A stretch of 64,000 nt of DNA from Flagellimonas sp. MMG031. GTDB taxonomy: Bacteria; Bacteroidota; Bacteroidia; Flavobacteriales; Flavobacteriaceae. Location: contig NZ_CP157804.1 in NCBI RefSeq assembly GCF_040112705.1, positions 746,501-810,500 on the forward strand. Direction: 5' to 3'. The notes beneath the pieces are model-generated. The model was given only the letters and a program-made list of their open reading frames with translations. It was not told where the DNA came from and did not search any database. Each line of letters starts with the position of its first letter. The first letter of the stretch is position 1. Both the position numbers and the translations under genes were made by a program. Shown one piece after another: positions 54,277-62,763 of this stretch.

Positions 54277-55701
54277 TTATTCCAACTCCCAGCCTTCACG
54301 GTAATCGCGCGTTACCCATTCGTTGGCCTTCTCGTAGTTGGTAATTCTCATGTTCTCGCCATCCCACATCAACTTTCTTCGCCCTGGGGAGTTGTAGGGG
54401 TTCCAGTCCTTTGCAGTTTTACCAGGCTGTAATTCTTTATACTGGTAGGCTTTTACGGCAAGGTTCCCCATCAACACGGTCTCTGTTAGTTTTCCTGCTT
54501 TTTCAAAATTGGAAGAAGTTGGCGTTCCGTTTTGGCAACCGTCCACAAAGTTGGCAATATGGCCATTCATTCCGCCCGGTACCCGTGGATATTTGGCAGC
54601 AGGGGCTTTGTAGAGGTCCATCATTTCGGAGGGCAATAAACGGGCGTTTCTGGAATAGGTGTCACACACCAAAATGCCCTTGTCGCCATAAATCACCGTT
54701 CCACCACCATTGTCACCGATGGTTTCGCCATCTTTTAATTCGTCGGGTAAATTTGGTTTCAAACCGCCATCGTACCAGTTTAGGGCAATGTCGCCGTGCT
54801 CTTCGTGCTCAAATTTGAGGTGTATCTTGGAAGAAGGTGGACAGGAATGACTGTAATCCGCTTCCACAAAATCATCTACCCAAACGGTGGTACAACTGGC
54901 TTCGGCCTCCGTAGGATACCCGAGGTCCAGCACACTGAAGGGTGTTTCCATAATATGGCAGCCCATGTCACCCAAGGCACCGGTTCCAAAATCCCAAAAC
55001 CCTCTCCATTTAAACGGAAGATAGGCATCATTGTAATCCCGCATTTTGGCGGGCCCTAACCACAGGTCCCAATCCAATCCTCTTGGGATACGGTCCTTCT
55101 GGGTAGGCATGGGCACTCCTTGGGGCCATACAGGTCGGTTGGTCCAGCAATCAATGGTGTGTACCTTTCCAATAATACCGGATTCCACCCATTCACGGGC
55201 AATACGGCTATCGTCGCTGGAAGCTCCTTGATTCCCCATTTGGGTGGTGATCCCATTTTCGCGGGCTACCTTGGTCATTAATCGGGCTTCTTGTATGTTG
55301 TGCGTGAGCGGTTTTTCCACATAGGCGTGCTTTTTTTCACGCATAAAAGGCAGCGCAATGGTAGCATGTGTATGGTCGGGCGTCGCCACCATAATCGCAT
55401 CGATATCGCTCAAGCGTTCATCAAAAACCTTGCGGAAGTCTTTGTATCGTTTTACATCGGGAAACTGTTCGTAGGTTTCTTGGGCACGGCGGTCATCCAC
55501 ATCACAAAAGGCCACGAACTTAACGCGTCCCGTATCGTTGAGTCCATTGATAACGTTATTTCCCCTACCACCAACACCAAAGCCTGCCACATACAGGGTG
55601 TCGCTGGGGGGAACGTGGGTCTTGCCCAACACATGACTCGGAACAATGGAAAACGCAGCCGAAGCCGCTGCGGTATTTTTGATGAACTTTCTTCTTTGCA
55701 T
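54277..55701 (-). CDS. Exported Gfo/Idh/MocA family oxidoreductase (second copy)
   Basis: A 474-residue oxidoreductase with a Tat-type leader (QRRKFIKNTAAASAAFSIVPSHVLG). Seen: GFGVGGRGNNVINGL (about 35-49), a cofactor-binding motif, VEKPLTHNIQEARLMTKVAREN (about 129-150), a TQMGNQGASSDDSR segment (about 152-165), and DMGCHIMETPFSVLDLGYP (about 245-263). It is related to but clearly different from the copy at 36.5 kb. Alone in its transcript, with a terminator after it. It may oxidise a sugar outside the cytoplasm. Confidence 0.93.
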   Translation of the reverse strand: MQRRKFIKNTAAASAAFSIVPSHVLGKTHVPPSDTLYVAGFGVGGRGNNVINGLNDTGRVKFVAFCDVDDRRAQETYEQFPDVKRYKDFRKVFDERLSDIDAIMVATPDHTHATIALPFMREKKHAYVEKPLTHNIQEARLMTKVARENGITTQMGNQGASSDDSRIAREWVESGIIGKVHTIDCWTNRPVWPQGVPMPTQKDRIPRGLDWDLWLGPAKMRDYNDAYLPFKWRGFWDFGTGALGDMGCHIMETPFSVLDLGYPTEAEASCTTVWVDDFVEADYSHSCPPSSKIHLKFEHEEHGDIALNWYDGGLKPNLPDELKDGETIGDNGGGTVIYGDKGILVCDTYSRNARLLPSEMMDLYKAPAAKYPRVPGGMNGHIANFVDGCQNGTPTSSNFEKAGKLTETVLMGNLAVKAYQYKELQPGKTAKDWNPYNSPGRRKLMWDGENMRITNYEKANEWVTRDYREGWELE

Positions 55702-55768
55702 CTTGTTTAGTTTGATTTTTTATGTGAGTTCCCAAGATACAAAAAAGGGGAAAAAGAAAGTCTAGGAT

Positions 55769-56425
55769 TTATACTGACCCTTCCCATTCCTTGTAAAACT
55801 GTTCCAGATAATCCAACATAAATTGATGCCGTTTTTCGGCCAGTTTTTTTCCAGTTGGGGTACGCATCCCGTCCTTGAGCAAGAGCAATTTTTCGTAGAA
55901 ATGGTTGATGGTGGGGGCTTTGGATTTTTTATATTCTTCCTTGGTCATGTTCAGGTTAGGGGGCACGTTCGGGTTGTACAGTTCCCTATTTTTAAAGCCT
56001 CCGTAGTTAAAGGCCCTGGCAATGCCAATGGCACCAATGGCGTCCAATCGGTCGGCATCTTGAACAATGTCCATTTCTTTGGAAGTGAATGTCTCCCCAT
56101 CCTGCTCCAGACTATTTTTAAAGGACATGTGGCGTATAATATTGACGACGTGCACTGTGGTTTCGTGTGAAACCTGCTGGGTCTCCAAAAAATCTTGGGC
56201 GGTCTGTGGTCCTATCTGCTCGTCTCCATTATGGAACTTGGGGTCTGCAATGTCGTGCAGCAAAGCGGCCAATTGCACCACAAGGGAGTCACCTTCTTCA
56301 TGCTGCAACAAAAGTTTGGAAGTATTGAAAACACGTTGGATATGGAACCAATCATGACCTCCTTCGGCATCGCTCAGTTCCCTTTTTACAAAGGCGATGG
56401 TATTTTGAATAAGTTGGTTTTCCAT
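55769..56425 (-). CDS. HD domain phosphohydrolase
   Basis: A 218-residue HD-superfamily protein. Seen: HDWFHIQRVFNTSKLL (about 24-39), LLHDIADPKFHNGDEQ (about 69-84), HVVNIIRHMSFKNS (about 109-122) and VQDADRLDAIGAIGIARAFNYG (about 142-163). The residues H-x-HD-x-D needed for a metal-dependent phosphohydrolase are present. Family members act on nucleotides or related phosphate monoesters; substrate unknown. It is 2 nt after the plsC-like gene. Confidence 0.92.
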   Translation of the reverse strand: MENQLIQNTIAFVKRELSDAEGGHDWFHIQRVFNTSKLLLQHEEGDSLVVQLAALLHDIADPKFHNGDEQIGPQTAQDFLETQQVSHETTVHVVNIIRHMSFKNSLEQDGETFTSKEMDIVQDADRLDAIGAIGIARAFNYGGFKNRELYNPNVPPNLNMTKEEYKKSKAPTINHFYEKLLLLKDGMRTPTGKKLAEKRHQFMLDYLEQFYKEWEGSV

Positions 56426-56427
56426 TA

Positions 56428-57162
56428 TTATCCCGTTTTGACCCCAGAAACAATTAGGTTTTCAATTTGGGTGATGAGCTCATCAGGGTTTCCCGAATTT
56501 TCTATGGGCGGATGCACATCAAAGGTGACGTGGGAACCCAATCCCATTGGGAATTTGCCGTAACGGAGCAGTTTCCATGAATTATTAATGCTGATGGGCA
56601 CGATTAGGGCCGATGGCGCATTTTTCATCATCACTTTTAGACCAGTGGTCCTAAAGGGCTTGGGCACCCCGTTTCGGCTTCGGGTGCCTTCAGGAAAAAT
56701 CACGGCACTGCGGTTGTTGGTTTCAATGTACTTGCCCAATTTTTGAAGCTCGGCAATGGATTGCTTTGGGTCTTTTCTGTTGATCAGCGCAGAACCTCCA
56801 TGGCGAAGGTTATAGGAAACGCTCGGGATGCCTTTTCCCAATTCTATTTTGCTGACAAACTTAGGATGGTACTTGCGCATGTACCAGATAATCGGTGGAA
56901 TATCGTACATGCTTTGGTGATTGGTCACAATGATGAGGGGTCTATCCGTTGGAAGTTGCTGTTGGTTTCTGAAAGTATACCGGGTTCCCAAAACATTCGT
57001 GCACCGCATAATGAACCAATTGAGGACGGATACACTTTTTTTGTGAGCATTATATCCAATCAGATTGAGACACAACCATTGTATGGGATGAAAAATGACC
57101 AATACCAGACCAAACAACAGGAAAAAGAGGATGGTCAAAGGATAGGATAACAATTTTAGCAC
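56428..57162 (-). CDS. plsC: 1-acyl-sn-glycerol-3-phosphate acyltransferase
   Basis: A 244-residue PlsC-type acyltransferase that adds the second acyl chain to lysophosphatidic acid at the inner membrane. Seen: an N-terminal membrane helix, the catalytic NHQSMYD (H-x4-D), IVFPEGTRSRNG-type block III (VIFPEGTRSRNG) and LIVPISINNSW. The open frame reaches a GTG at 57201, but that lies within the terminator hairpin of the upstream gene, so the GTG at 57162 is preferred; the start is uncertain. It shares a transcript with the HD hydrolase. Confidence 0.88.
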   Translation of the reverse strand: MLKLLSYPLTILFFLLFGLVLVIFHPIQWLCLNLIGYNAHKKSVSVLNWFIMRCTNVLGTRYTFRNQQQLPTDRPLIIVTNHQSMYDIPPIIWYMRKYHPKFVSKIELGKGIPSVSYNLRHGGSALINRKDPKQSIAELQKLGKYIETNNRSAVIFPEGTRSRNGVPKPFRTTGLKVMMKNAPSALIVPISINNSWKLLRYGKFPMGLGSHVTFDVHPPIENSGNPDELITQIENLIVSGVKTG

Positions 57163-57186
57163 TATGATGGTTTTTAGGTTGCGTAA

Positions 57187-57220
57187 AAATAAAAAAACCA
57201 CCTATTAAGGTGGCTATTTG
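57187..57220 (-). terminator. Rho-independent terminator after the bacilliredoxin gene
   Basis: On the minus strand CCACC, loop TTAATA, then GGTGG are followed by a run of seven T (GGTGGTTTTTTTA). It lies about 25 nt beyond the bacilliredoxin stop and covers the alternative upstream plsC start. Confidence 0.8.
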
Positions 57221-57239
57221 TTATAGGATTTGCCCAATG

Positions 57240-57650
57240 TTAGCAATGCTCGTTGTAGGCTTCCATCAGGTTTTCCGCGATAAGTTCGGCAGGCCTGCCC
57301 TCAATGTGGTGTCTTTCGATCATGTGCACCAACTCCCCATCTTTAAACAAGGCCATGCTTGGTGATGATGGAGGGAACGGAACCATATGGTTTCTTGCTG
57401 TTTGCACGGCATCCATGTCCACACCTGCAAAAACAGTTACCAAGTTGTCGGGTGTCTTACTATTTTGAAGGCTCAATTTGGCTGCAGGTCGGGCATTGGC
57501 CGCTGCACAGCCACAAACCGAATTAACTACGACCAATGTGGTGCCACTCTTTTTAAGGGCGTTTTCCACGGCTTCGCTTGTATGTAGTTCTTCAAACCCG
57601 GCCATGGCCAAGTCTTCGCGCATAGGTTTTACCAATTCTTCTGGATACAT
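57240..57650 (-). CDS. Bacilliredoxin BrxA/BrxB family protein
   Basis: A 136-residue protein of the YphP/YqiW (BrxA/B) family, which removes bacillithiol from proteins in Firmicutes and works with other thiols elsewhere. Seen: the thioredoxin-like fold with the CGC motif at Cys46 and Cys48 (VNSVCGCAAANARPAAKL), MVPFPPSSPSMALFKDGELVHMIERHHIEG and the final C (NEHC). The frame is open to 57737, but the ATG at 57650 (MYPEELVKPMREDLA) matches the family start. Confidence 0.93.
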   Translation of the reverse strand: MYPEELVKPMREDLAMAGFEELHTSEAVENALKKSGTTLVVVNSVCGCAAANARPAAKLSLQNSKTPDNLVTVFAGVDMDAVQTARNHMVPFPPSSPSMALFKDGELVHMIERHHIEGRPAELIAENLMEAYNEHC

Positions 57651-57772
57651 AGGCTTCGATTTAATTAGGTGACAAAGATAAGGGATCGTTTGGTTTTTTT
57701 CATCACCCTTAACATTGCATAAAGCTTTGTTTGTCAATCAAACCCCTATCTTTGCCCTTTAAATTTTGATGC

Positions 57773-58510
57773 ATGATCAAGTGGATAGCCGCCTTTCTCG
57801 GTTATTTTATGTTTAGGTTTCCTGGAGCGGTTTTGGGATTTATCGTGGGGACATTCTTGGATAATCTAGGAGGTTCCGGTAGCAGGTCGGGTTCCATTTT
57901 CGAAAATGTGACGCGCCAATCGGTTTCTCCGGCCGATTTTGAGTTGAACTTGCTTTCGTTGTGCTCTATCATCATCAAGGCCGATGGACAGGTAAATCAA
58001 CGGGAGCTCGACTATGTGCGCCAATATTTTCTGAGCACCTACGGCAAGGAAAAGGCCAATGCCATTTTCAGGACGTTCAACGAGGTCATCAAAAAAAGGG
58101 AAATATCCGCCCAGCGAATTTGTAATTTTATGGTGCAACGAACCCGCTACGAGGTGCGGTTGCAAATGTTGCACTTTCTGTTCGGCATTGCCCAGTCCGA
58201 TGGGCAGGTGAGCAAGGCAGAAGTTGAAAAACTCCGCGAAATTGCCGGGTACTTTCGGTTGAGCCAACACGATTTTGAGAGTATCATGGCCATGTTCATC
58301 AAATCGGCGGATACGGCCTATAAAATTTTGGAGATCGAAAAGACGGCTACCGATGAAGAAGTGAAGAAGGCCTACCGTACCATGGCCAAAAAGTACCATC
58401 CGGATAGGGTGGTGACGGAGAACGAAGCCATACGAAAAGGAGCAGAGGAGAAGTTCAAGGAAGTGCAAAAGGCTTACGAGACCATACAAAAAGAAAGAGG
58501 TATTTCTTAA
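57773..58510 (+). CDS. TerB/DjlA-like membrane co-chaperone with J domain
   Basis: A 245-residue protein. An N-terminal hydrophobic segment (about 1-30) precedes a TerB-like helical domain (about 65-165, LLSLCSIIIKADGQVNQRELDYVRQYF and FGIAQSDGQVSKAEVEKLREIAGYF) and a C-terminal J domain (about 178-243) with the KKYHPDRV motif (HPD). This is the layout of DjlA, a DnaK co-chaperone. It should stimulate DnaK ATPase at the membrane. It is 10 nt before the HupE-like gene. Confidence 0.92.
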   Translation: MIKWIAAFLGYFMFRFPGAVLGFIVGTFLDNLGGSGSRSGSIFENVTRQSVSPADFELNLLSLCSIIIKADGQVNQRELDYVRQYFLSTYGKEKANAIFRTFNEVIKKREISAQRICNFMVQRTRYEVRLQMLHFLFGIAQSDGQVSKAEVEKLREIAGYFRLSQHDFESIMAMFIKSADTAYKILEIEKTATDEEVKKAYRTMAKKYHPDRVVTENEAIRKGAEEKFKEVQKAYETIQKERGIS

Positions 58511-58520
58511 CCAATATATT

Positions 58521-59105
58521 ATGCAAGAGTTTTTGTTCTACATCAAGTTGGGGCTGGACCACGTGCTGGATTTTGGCGCGTATGATCATATCCTGTTTTT
58601 GTCGGCCTTGGCCGTACCCTTTACCTTTAGGTATTGGAAGCGGGTAGTCATTTTGGCCACGATTTTTACCGTAGCGCATTGCGTTTCCTTGGCATTATCG
58701 GTCTACGAAGTGGCAACTTTGGATGTCGGTTTGATTGAATTCCTGATTCCCATAACCATTCTGCTTACGGCCCTTTTCAATTTCACCTATGTATACAAGG
58801 AAGCGTTGGATGTGGGTCTTTTTCTTCATGCGTTGGCCACGGCATTCTTCGGGCTGATCCACGGCTTTGGGTTTTCCAATTACTTTAAAATGTTGATGGC
58901 AGAGGAGGAGGACAAGATTACCCCTTTGTTGGGTTTTGCCACGGGAATCGAGCTGTCCCAGGTTACCATTATATTGGTGGTTTTGGCCATCGCCTATGTA
59001 GTTTTGGACCTATTCAAGGTAAGGCGTTCCATTTTTATAGCAGTAGCATCAATTTTAATCATTGCCATTACAATACCCCTGCTTATTGCTACGTTCCCCA
59101 AGTAG
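58521..59105 (+). CDS. HupE/UreJ family membrane protein
   Basis: A 194-residue protein with five to six membrane helices of the HupE/UreJ-2 family. Seen: FYIKLGLDHVLDFGAYDHILFLSALAVPF (about 5-33), FTVAHCVSLALSVYEV (about 51-66) with the conserved His, and FFGLIHGFGFSNYF (about 110-123) with a second His. Relatives are linked to nickel or cobalt uptake or hydrogenase clusters, but none is visible here, so the metal and function are not known. Confidence 0.88.
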   Translation: MQEFLFYIKLGLDHVLDFGAYDHILFLSALAVPFTFRYWKRVVILATIFTVAHCVSLALSVYEVATLDVGLIEFLIPITILLTALFNFTYVYKEALDVGLFLHALATAFFGLIHGFGFSNYFKMLMAEEEDKITPLLGFATGIELSQVTIILVVLAIAYVVLDLFKVRRSIFIAVASILIIAITIPLLIATFPK

Positions 59106-59134
59106 GAACCTTCGTTAAATTTTATCGAATAAGG

Positions 59135-59165
59135 TTGTGAGGGTCTTGTAAAGCAGGTATATTTA
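59135..59165 (+). promoter_or_regulatory. Candidate promoter of the dCMP deaminase gene
   Basis: TTG (59135-59137), 20 nt spacing and TATATTTA (59158-59165) match the Bacteroidota -33/-7 arrangement with the last base of the -7 box differing (A for G). It lies 25 nt before the ATG. Confidence 0.45.
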
Positions 59166-59190
59166 GTTAAATATCAGCGTTTTTGGATTT

Positions 59191-59628
59191 ATGAAGGCGA
59201 GCAAACAAGAAAAATACGACAAAGCCTACTTGCGGATGGCCCAAGAGTGGGGAAAACTATCGTATTGCAAAAGAAGGCAGGTCGGCGCCATTATCGTCAA
59301 GGATAGAATGATCATTTCCGATGGTTACAATGGAACACCCACTGGTTTTGAGAATTACTGTGAAGACGAAGAGGGCTACACCAAATGGTACGTGCTCCAT
59401 GCTGAAGCCAATGCCATTCTTAAGGTAGCCTCATCCACACAATCCTGTGAAGGGGCCACTTTGTACATTACGTTGTCCCCGTGTAGGGAGTGTAGCAAGC
59501 TCGTTCACCAAGCTGGCATAAAACGTGTGGTATACCAGAAAGCGTACAAAGACGACTCTGGATTAAAATTTCTGGAAAGGGCAGGCGTAGAGATTGTGCA
59601 TTTGCCTGTTTTGGAAGAAATGGTTTAA
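59191..59628 (+). CDS. Deoxycytidylate deaminase (ComEB/dCMP deaminase family)
   Basis: A 145-residue zinc-dependent deaminase. Seen: the zinc motif H70-A-E72 (LHAEANAIL) and PC98-RE-C101, with Glu72 as catalytic acid. A possible second zinc site, as in dCMP deaminases, is suggested by Cys57 (FENYCEDEEGYTKWYVLH). It converts dCMP to dUMP for thymidylate synthesis. It is followed 15 nt later by a CtpA protease gene. Confidence 0.94.
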   Translation: MKASKQEKYDKAYLRMAQEWGKLSYCKRRQVGAIIVKDRMIISDGYNGTPTGFENYCEDEEGYTKWYVLHAEANAILKVASSTQSCEGATLYITLSPCRECSKLVHQAGIKRVVYQKAYKDDSGLKFLERAGVEIVHLPVLEEMV

Positions 59629-59643
59629 AACCATAATTGCTAT

Positions 59644-61272
59644 ATGAAAAAGATTAAAGGATATATTTGGCCCACGTTACTTGCTTTAGCGGTGGCTCTT
59701 GGCATATTTATCGGAGGCAAGCTCCATTTTAACGATTCGCCGGAGAAGCTCTTCTCCACCAATTCCAAAAAGGATAAACTCAACAGGCTTATCGACTACA
59801 TCGACTATGAGTATGTGGACGATGTGGATACCGATAGCATTGTGGATGTGACCGTCAACAATATTTTGGGCAAGTTAGACCCGCACTCTGTATACATTCC
59901 CAAAGATGAAATGAAGGACGTTGCGGAAAGCATGAAAGGGGATTTTGCTGGAATAGGAGTGAGTTTCTACATGTACCGCGATACCATTACCGTAATCAGA
60001 GCCATTAAAAATGGTCCAAGCTACATAGGGGGCATCAAACCTGGCGACCGTATCCTTATGGCCGACAATGACACCCTTTTCGGACGTAGAATAGCCAACG
60101 ACGATGTGGTTTCCACTTTAAAAGGTAAAATAGGGACCAAGGTCAATCTCAAGGTATATCGAAAGAGCGAAGATAAACTTATGGATGTTCCTGTGGTCCG
60201 TGATAGGGTGCCTATCCGCAGTGTGGATGCCTACTACATGCTCACCAAGGATATGGGCTACATCAAAATCAATCGTTTTGCCGAGTCCACCTTTGATGAG
60301 TTCAAAGACGCGCTCAGAAAATTGAAGTTGCGCGGGGCCGAAAAGTTAACGCTTGACCTCAGGGACAACCCTGGCGGATATTTGGGCATTGCCGAGCAAT
60401 TGGCCGATGAGTTTTTGGGTGAGGATAAATTGATTCTGTTCACCAAGAACAAAAAAGGGCGAATCAACAAGGCGTATGCCACCAAGAAAGGGGATTTTGA
60501 GGACAAACCCGTTTATGTGTTGATCAATGAACGTTCCGCATCTGCCAGTGAAATTATTGCGGGTGCTTTGCAAGACAACGATATTGGGACCATTGTGGGG
60601 CGCCGTTCTTTTGGAAAGGGACTTGTGCAGCGCGAAATGGATTTGGGCGATGGCTCAGCGGTTCGGCTGACCGTTTCCCGATACTACACCCCAACAGGAC
60701 GTTCCATCCAAAAATCCTATAAGGATGGCAACTACGATTATTACCATAGGTTCATGGAGCGATACGAAAGCGGAGAACTGCTCTCTGCGGATAGTATAAA
60801 AGTAGCCGATTCCTTAAAGTTTGTTACCCCAAAAGGAAAGGTGGTCTATGGTGGTGGAGGAATCATTCCCGATGTATTTGTGCCTATTGGCAGTAATCAA
60901 GAGGAAGCCATTGAGAGTATGGATGAGACCTATCAATTCTTTGCAAGGTTTATTTTTGAGCACTTGGAGGAGGATAGGACCCGATATGAAGGGTACACCC
61001 AAAACGAGTTTTTGGATGAATTCCGAGTGGATGATATCCTTTTTGATAACTTCATCCAATTTGTGCTGGACCGCAAGATAAAGTTGGACTTCTACGCTTA
61101 CGAAGACAAAATAAAAGCTTACCTAAAAGCCAATATTGCCGAACAACTGTTCTCACCCAATGTGTCCGCACAAATAAAAGGGGATTACGACAGCATGTTG
61201 CAACGGGTCAAGGAGTTGGACAAGGCCGATATCGAAGCTTCACAACTTGGTGCGGTAGAAATGAAACCTTAG
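59644..61272 (+). CDS. S41 family C-terminal processing peptidase (CtpA-like)
   Basis: A 542-residue exported protease. A signal-anchor lies at about 7-24, then an N-terminal domain, a PDZ domain (about 97-175, GIGVSFYMYRDTITVIRAIKNGPSYIGGIKPGD), the peptidase core with DLRDNPGGYLGIAEQLADEF (about 238-257), the catalytic Ser300 in NERSASASEIIAGAL and Lys325 in GRRSFGKGLVQ. It degrades or trims proteins at their C-terminus in the periplasm. The 150-residue C-terminal helical tail is normal for Bacteroidota members. Confidence 0.94.
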   Translation: MKKIKGYIWPTLLALAVALGIFIGGKLHFNDSPEKLFSTNSKKDKLNRLIDYIDYEYVDDVDTDSIVDVTVNNILGKLDPHSVYIPKDEMKDVAESMKGDFAGIGVSFYMYRDTITVIRAIKNGPSYIGGIKPGDRILMADNDTLFGRRIANDDVVSTLKGKIGTKVNLKVYRKSEDKLMDVPVVRDRVPIRSVDAYYMLTKDMGYIKINRFAESTFDEFKDALRKLKLRGAEKLTLDLRDNPGGYLGIAEQLADEFLGEDKLILFTKNKKGRINKAYATKKGDFEDKPVYVLINERSASASEIIAGALQDNDIGTIVGRRSFGKGLVQREMDLGDGSAVRLTVSRYYTPTGRSIQKSYKDGNYDYYHRFMERYESGELLSADSIKVADSLKFVTPKGKVVYGGGGIIPDVFVPIGSNQEEAIESMDETYQFFARFIFEHLEEDRTRYEGYTQNEFLDEFRVDDILFDNFIQFVLDRKIKLDFYAYEDKIKAYLKANIAEQLFSPNVSAQIKGDYDSMLQRVKELDKADIEASQLGAVEMKP

Positions 61273-61273
61273 A

Positions 61274-61474
61274 TCAATCCTTCAGTTTCTTGTCGATTTT
61301 TTTGGAAGTCATAAAAATCAACATCAACACAATGGCACACAACGAGGCCACTATCCCGATAAGGGCAATGGTGCTATCGCCCTGAAAAGGCTGTTCAAAA
61401 TCGACCAAGGTGACGTTAAAGGCAATAAGGGCCAAAGCAAGTACGATTAAAATTACGGCGAAGGTCTTGTTCAT
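61274..61474 (-). CDS. Small two-helix membrane protein
   Basis: A 66-residue protein with two membrane helices (about 5-24 and 35-55) and a basic tail (SKKIDKKLKD). No family is recognised. It is 9 nt after the MarC gene and ends next to the convergent CtpA gene, so it is probably real and co-transcribed with marC. Confidence 0.6.
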   Translation of the reverse strand: MNKTFAVILIVLALALIAFNVTLVDFEQPFQGDSTIALIGIVASLCAIVLMLIFMTSKKIDKKLKD

Positions 61475-61483
61475 AGCATTGTT

Positions 61484-62068
61484 TTAAGCAGCGTGCGACA
61501 ATAACTCGTTTACATTGGTGGCAAAAAGCTTTACGGCAATGGCCATTAAGATGACCCCAAACACTTTTCGAATAATATTAAGTCCATTTTTGCCCAAAAT
61601 CCGTTCGATCTTGGCACTGGACTTTAGCACGATGTATACAAAGATAACGTTTATAATAATGGCGACGATAATGTTCTCCACGTGGTATTCTGCCCGTAAC
61701 GAGAGAATGGATGTCAAGGTGCCCGCACCGGCAATCAATGGGAAGGCGATGGGCACAATGGAGGCCGTCTCAGGCTCATCATCCCGGTAAAGCGAAATGC
61801 CTAAAATCATTTCAATAGCCAGGAAAAAGATGATAAAAGCCCCCGCCACGGCAAAGGAGTTGACATCTATACCTATCAATTTTAGGATGCTTTCACCAAC
61901 AAATAGGAAGGCAATCATGATACAGGTGGCCACAATGGAGGCCTTTTCGGACTGCACGTGTCCCACTTTGCGGCGAAGCGATAAAATAATCGGGATACTT
62001 CCCAAAATATCTATCACGGCAAACAAGATCATTCCAGCGGTGGCTATTTCCTTAACGTTAAAATTCAT
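61484..62068 (-). CDS. MarC family integral membrane protein
   Basis: A 194-residue MarC/YchE family protein with six membrane helices. Seen: GMILFAVIDILGSIPIIL (about 12-29) with the DILGSIP motif, IFFLAIEMILGISLYRDDE (about 78-96) and ASIVPIAFPLIAGAGTLTSIL (about 99-119), the family's PLIAGPG-like region. Function is unknown, and the old link to antibiotic resistance is not supported for the family. The frame opens at 62122, but the ATG at 62068 before the first helix is the likely start. Confidence 0.9.
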   Translation of the reverse strand: MNFNVKEIATAGMILFAVIDILGSIPIILSLRRKVGHVQSEKASIVATCIMIAFLFVGESILKLIGIDVNSFAVAGAFIIFFLAIEMILGISLYRDDEPETASIVPIAFPLIAGAGTLTSILSLRAEYHVENIIVAIIINVIFVYIVLKSSAKIERILGKNGLNIIRKVFGVILMAIAVKLFATNVNELLSHAA

Positions 62069-62190
62069 GGCGTCATTTTTTTCGGACGGCAAATTTACAG
62101 GTAAAAAATACTTTTGGATCACATAAAATGTTTAGAAATCATCAATTTTTTGGTTTTGGATTACCTTTGCCAAAAAAGTAAGGGCAGACT

Positions 62191-62763
62191 ATGTTCCAGA
62201 TTGGAAAAACCATTGTATCCGAAGAGATTTTGGAGAACGATTTTGTATGCAACCTAACCGCATGCAAAGGTGCTTGTTGTGTAGGAGGAGAATACGGGGC
62301 GCCATTGGAAGATGCTGAAACCGATAAATTGGTGGACATCTACCATAAGGTGAAACCGTTTTTGCGTCCTGAAGGTATTGCTGCCATTGAAGAACAGGGT
62401 GCTTTTGTAAAAGGTGAAGATGGGGAATGGGAAACGCCTTTGGTGGACAACAATGAATGTGCTTATGTGATCTTTTCCGATAAGGGCATTGCCAAATGCG
62501 GTCTCGAAGCTGCCTACGAAGCGGGAGCTACCAAGTGGAAAAAACCTCTTTCTTGCTATTTATACCCTGTTCGCACACGGGAGTACAGCGAATTCACCGC
62601 GGTGAACTACCACAAATGGGAAATATGCGACCCTGCCTGTACTTTGGGGGCAGAACTAAAGGTGCCGATATACAAATTTGTAAAGGATGCCTTGATCAAA
62701 AAGTTTGGCAAAAAGTGGTATAGCGAACTGGAAGAGGTCGCGGCAGCAAGCGCTAAATCGTAG
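62191..62763 (+). CDS. DUF3109 family protein
   Basis: A 190-residue cysteine-rich protein of the DUF3109 family. Seen: CNLTACKGACCVGGEYGAPLEDAE (about 24-47) with a Cys-x5-Cys-x3-Cys-Cys pattern, CAYVIFSDKGIAKCGLEAAYEAG (about 90-112) and CYLYPVRTREYSEF (about 122-135), with further Cys in WEICDPACTLG. These fit a metal or iron-sulfur binding protein of the YkgJ-type CxxxxCC group, but activity is unknown. Its last 11 nt overlap the end of the convergent histidine kinase gene. Confidence 0.88.
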   Translation: MFQIGKTIVSEEILENDFVCNLTACKGACCVGGEYGAPLEDAETDKLVDIYHKVKPFLRPEGIAAIEEQGAFVKGEDGEWETPLVDNNECAYVIFSDKGIAKCGLEAAYEAGATKWKKPLSCYLYPVRTREYSEFTAVNYHKWEICDPACTLGAELKVPIYKFVKDALIKKFGKKWYSELEEVAAASAKS

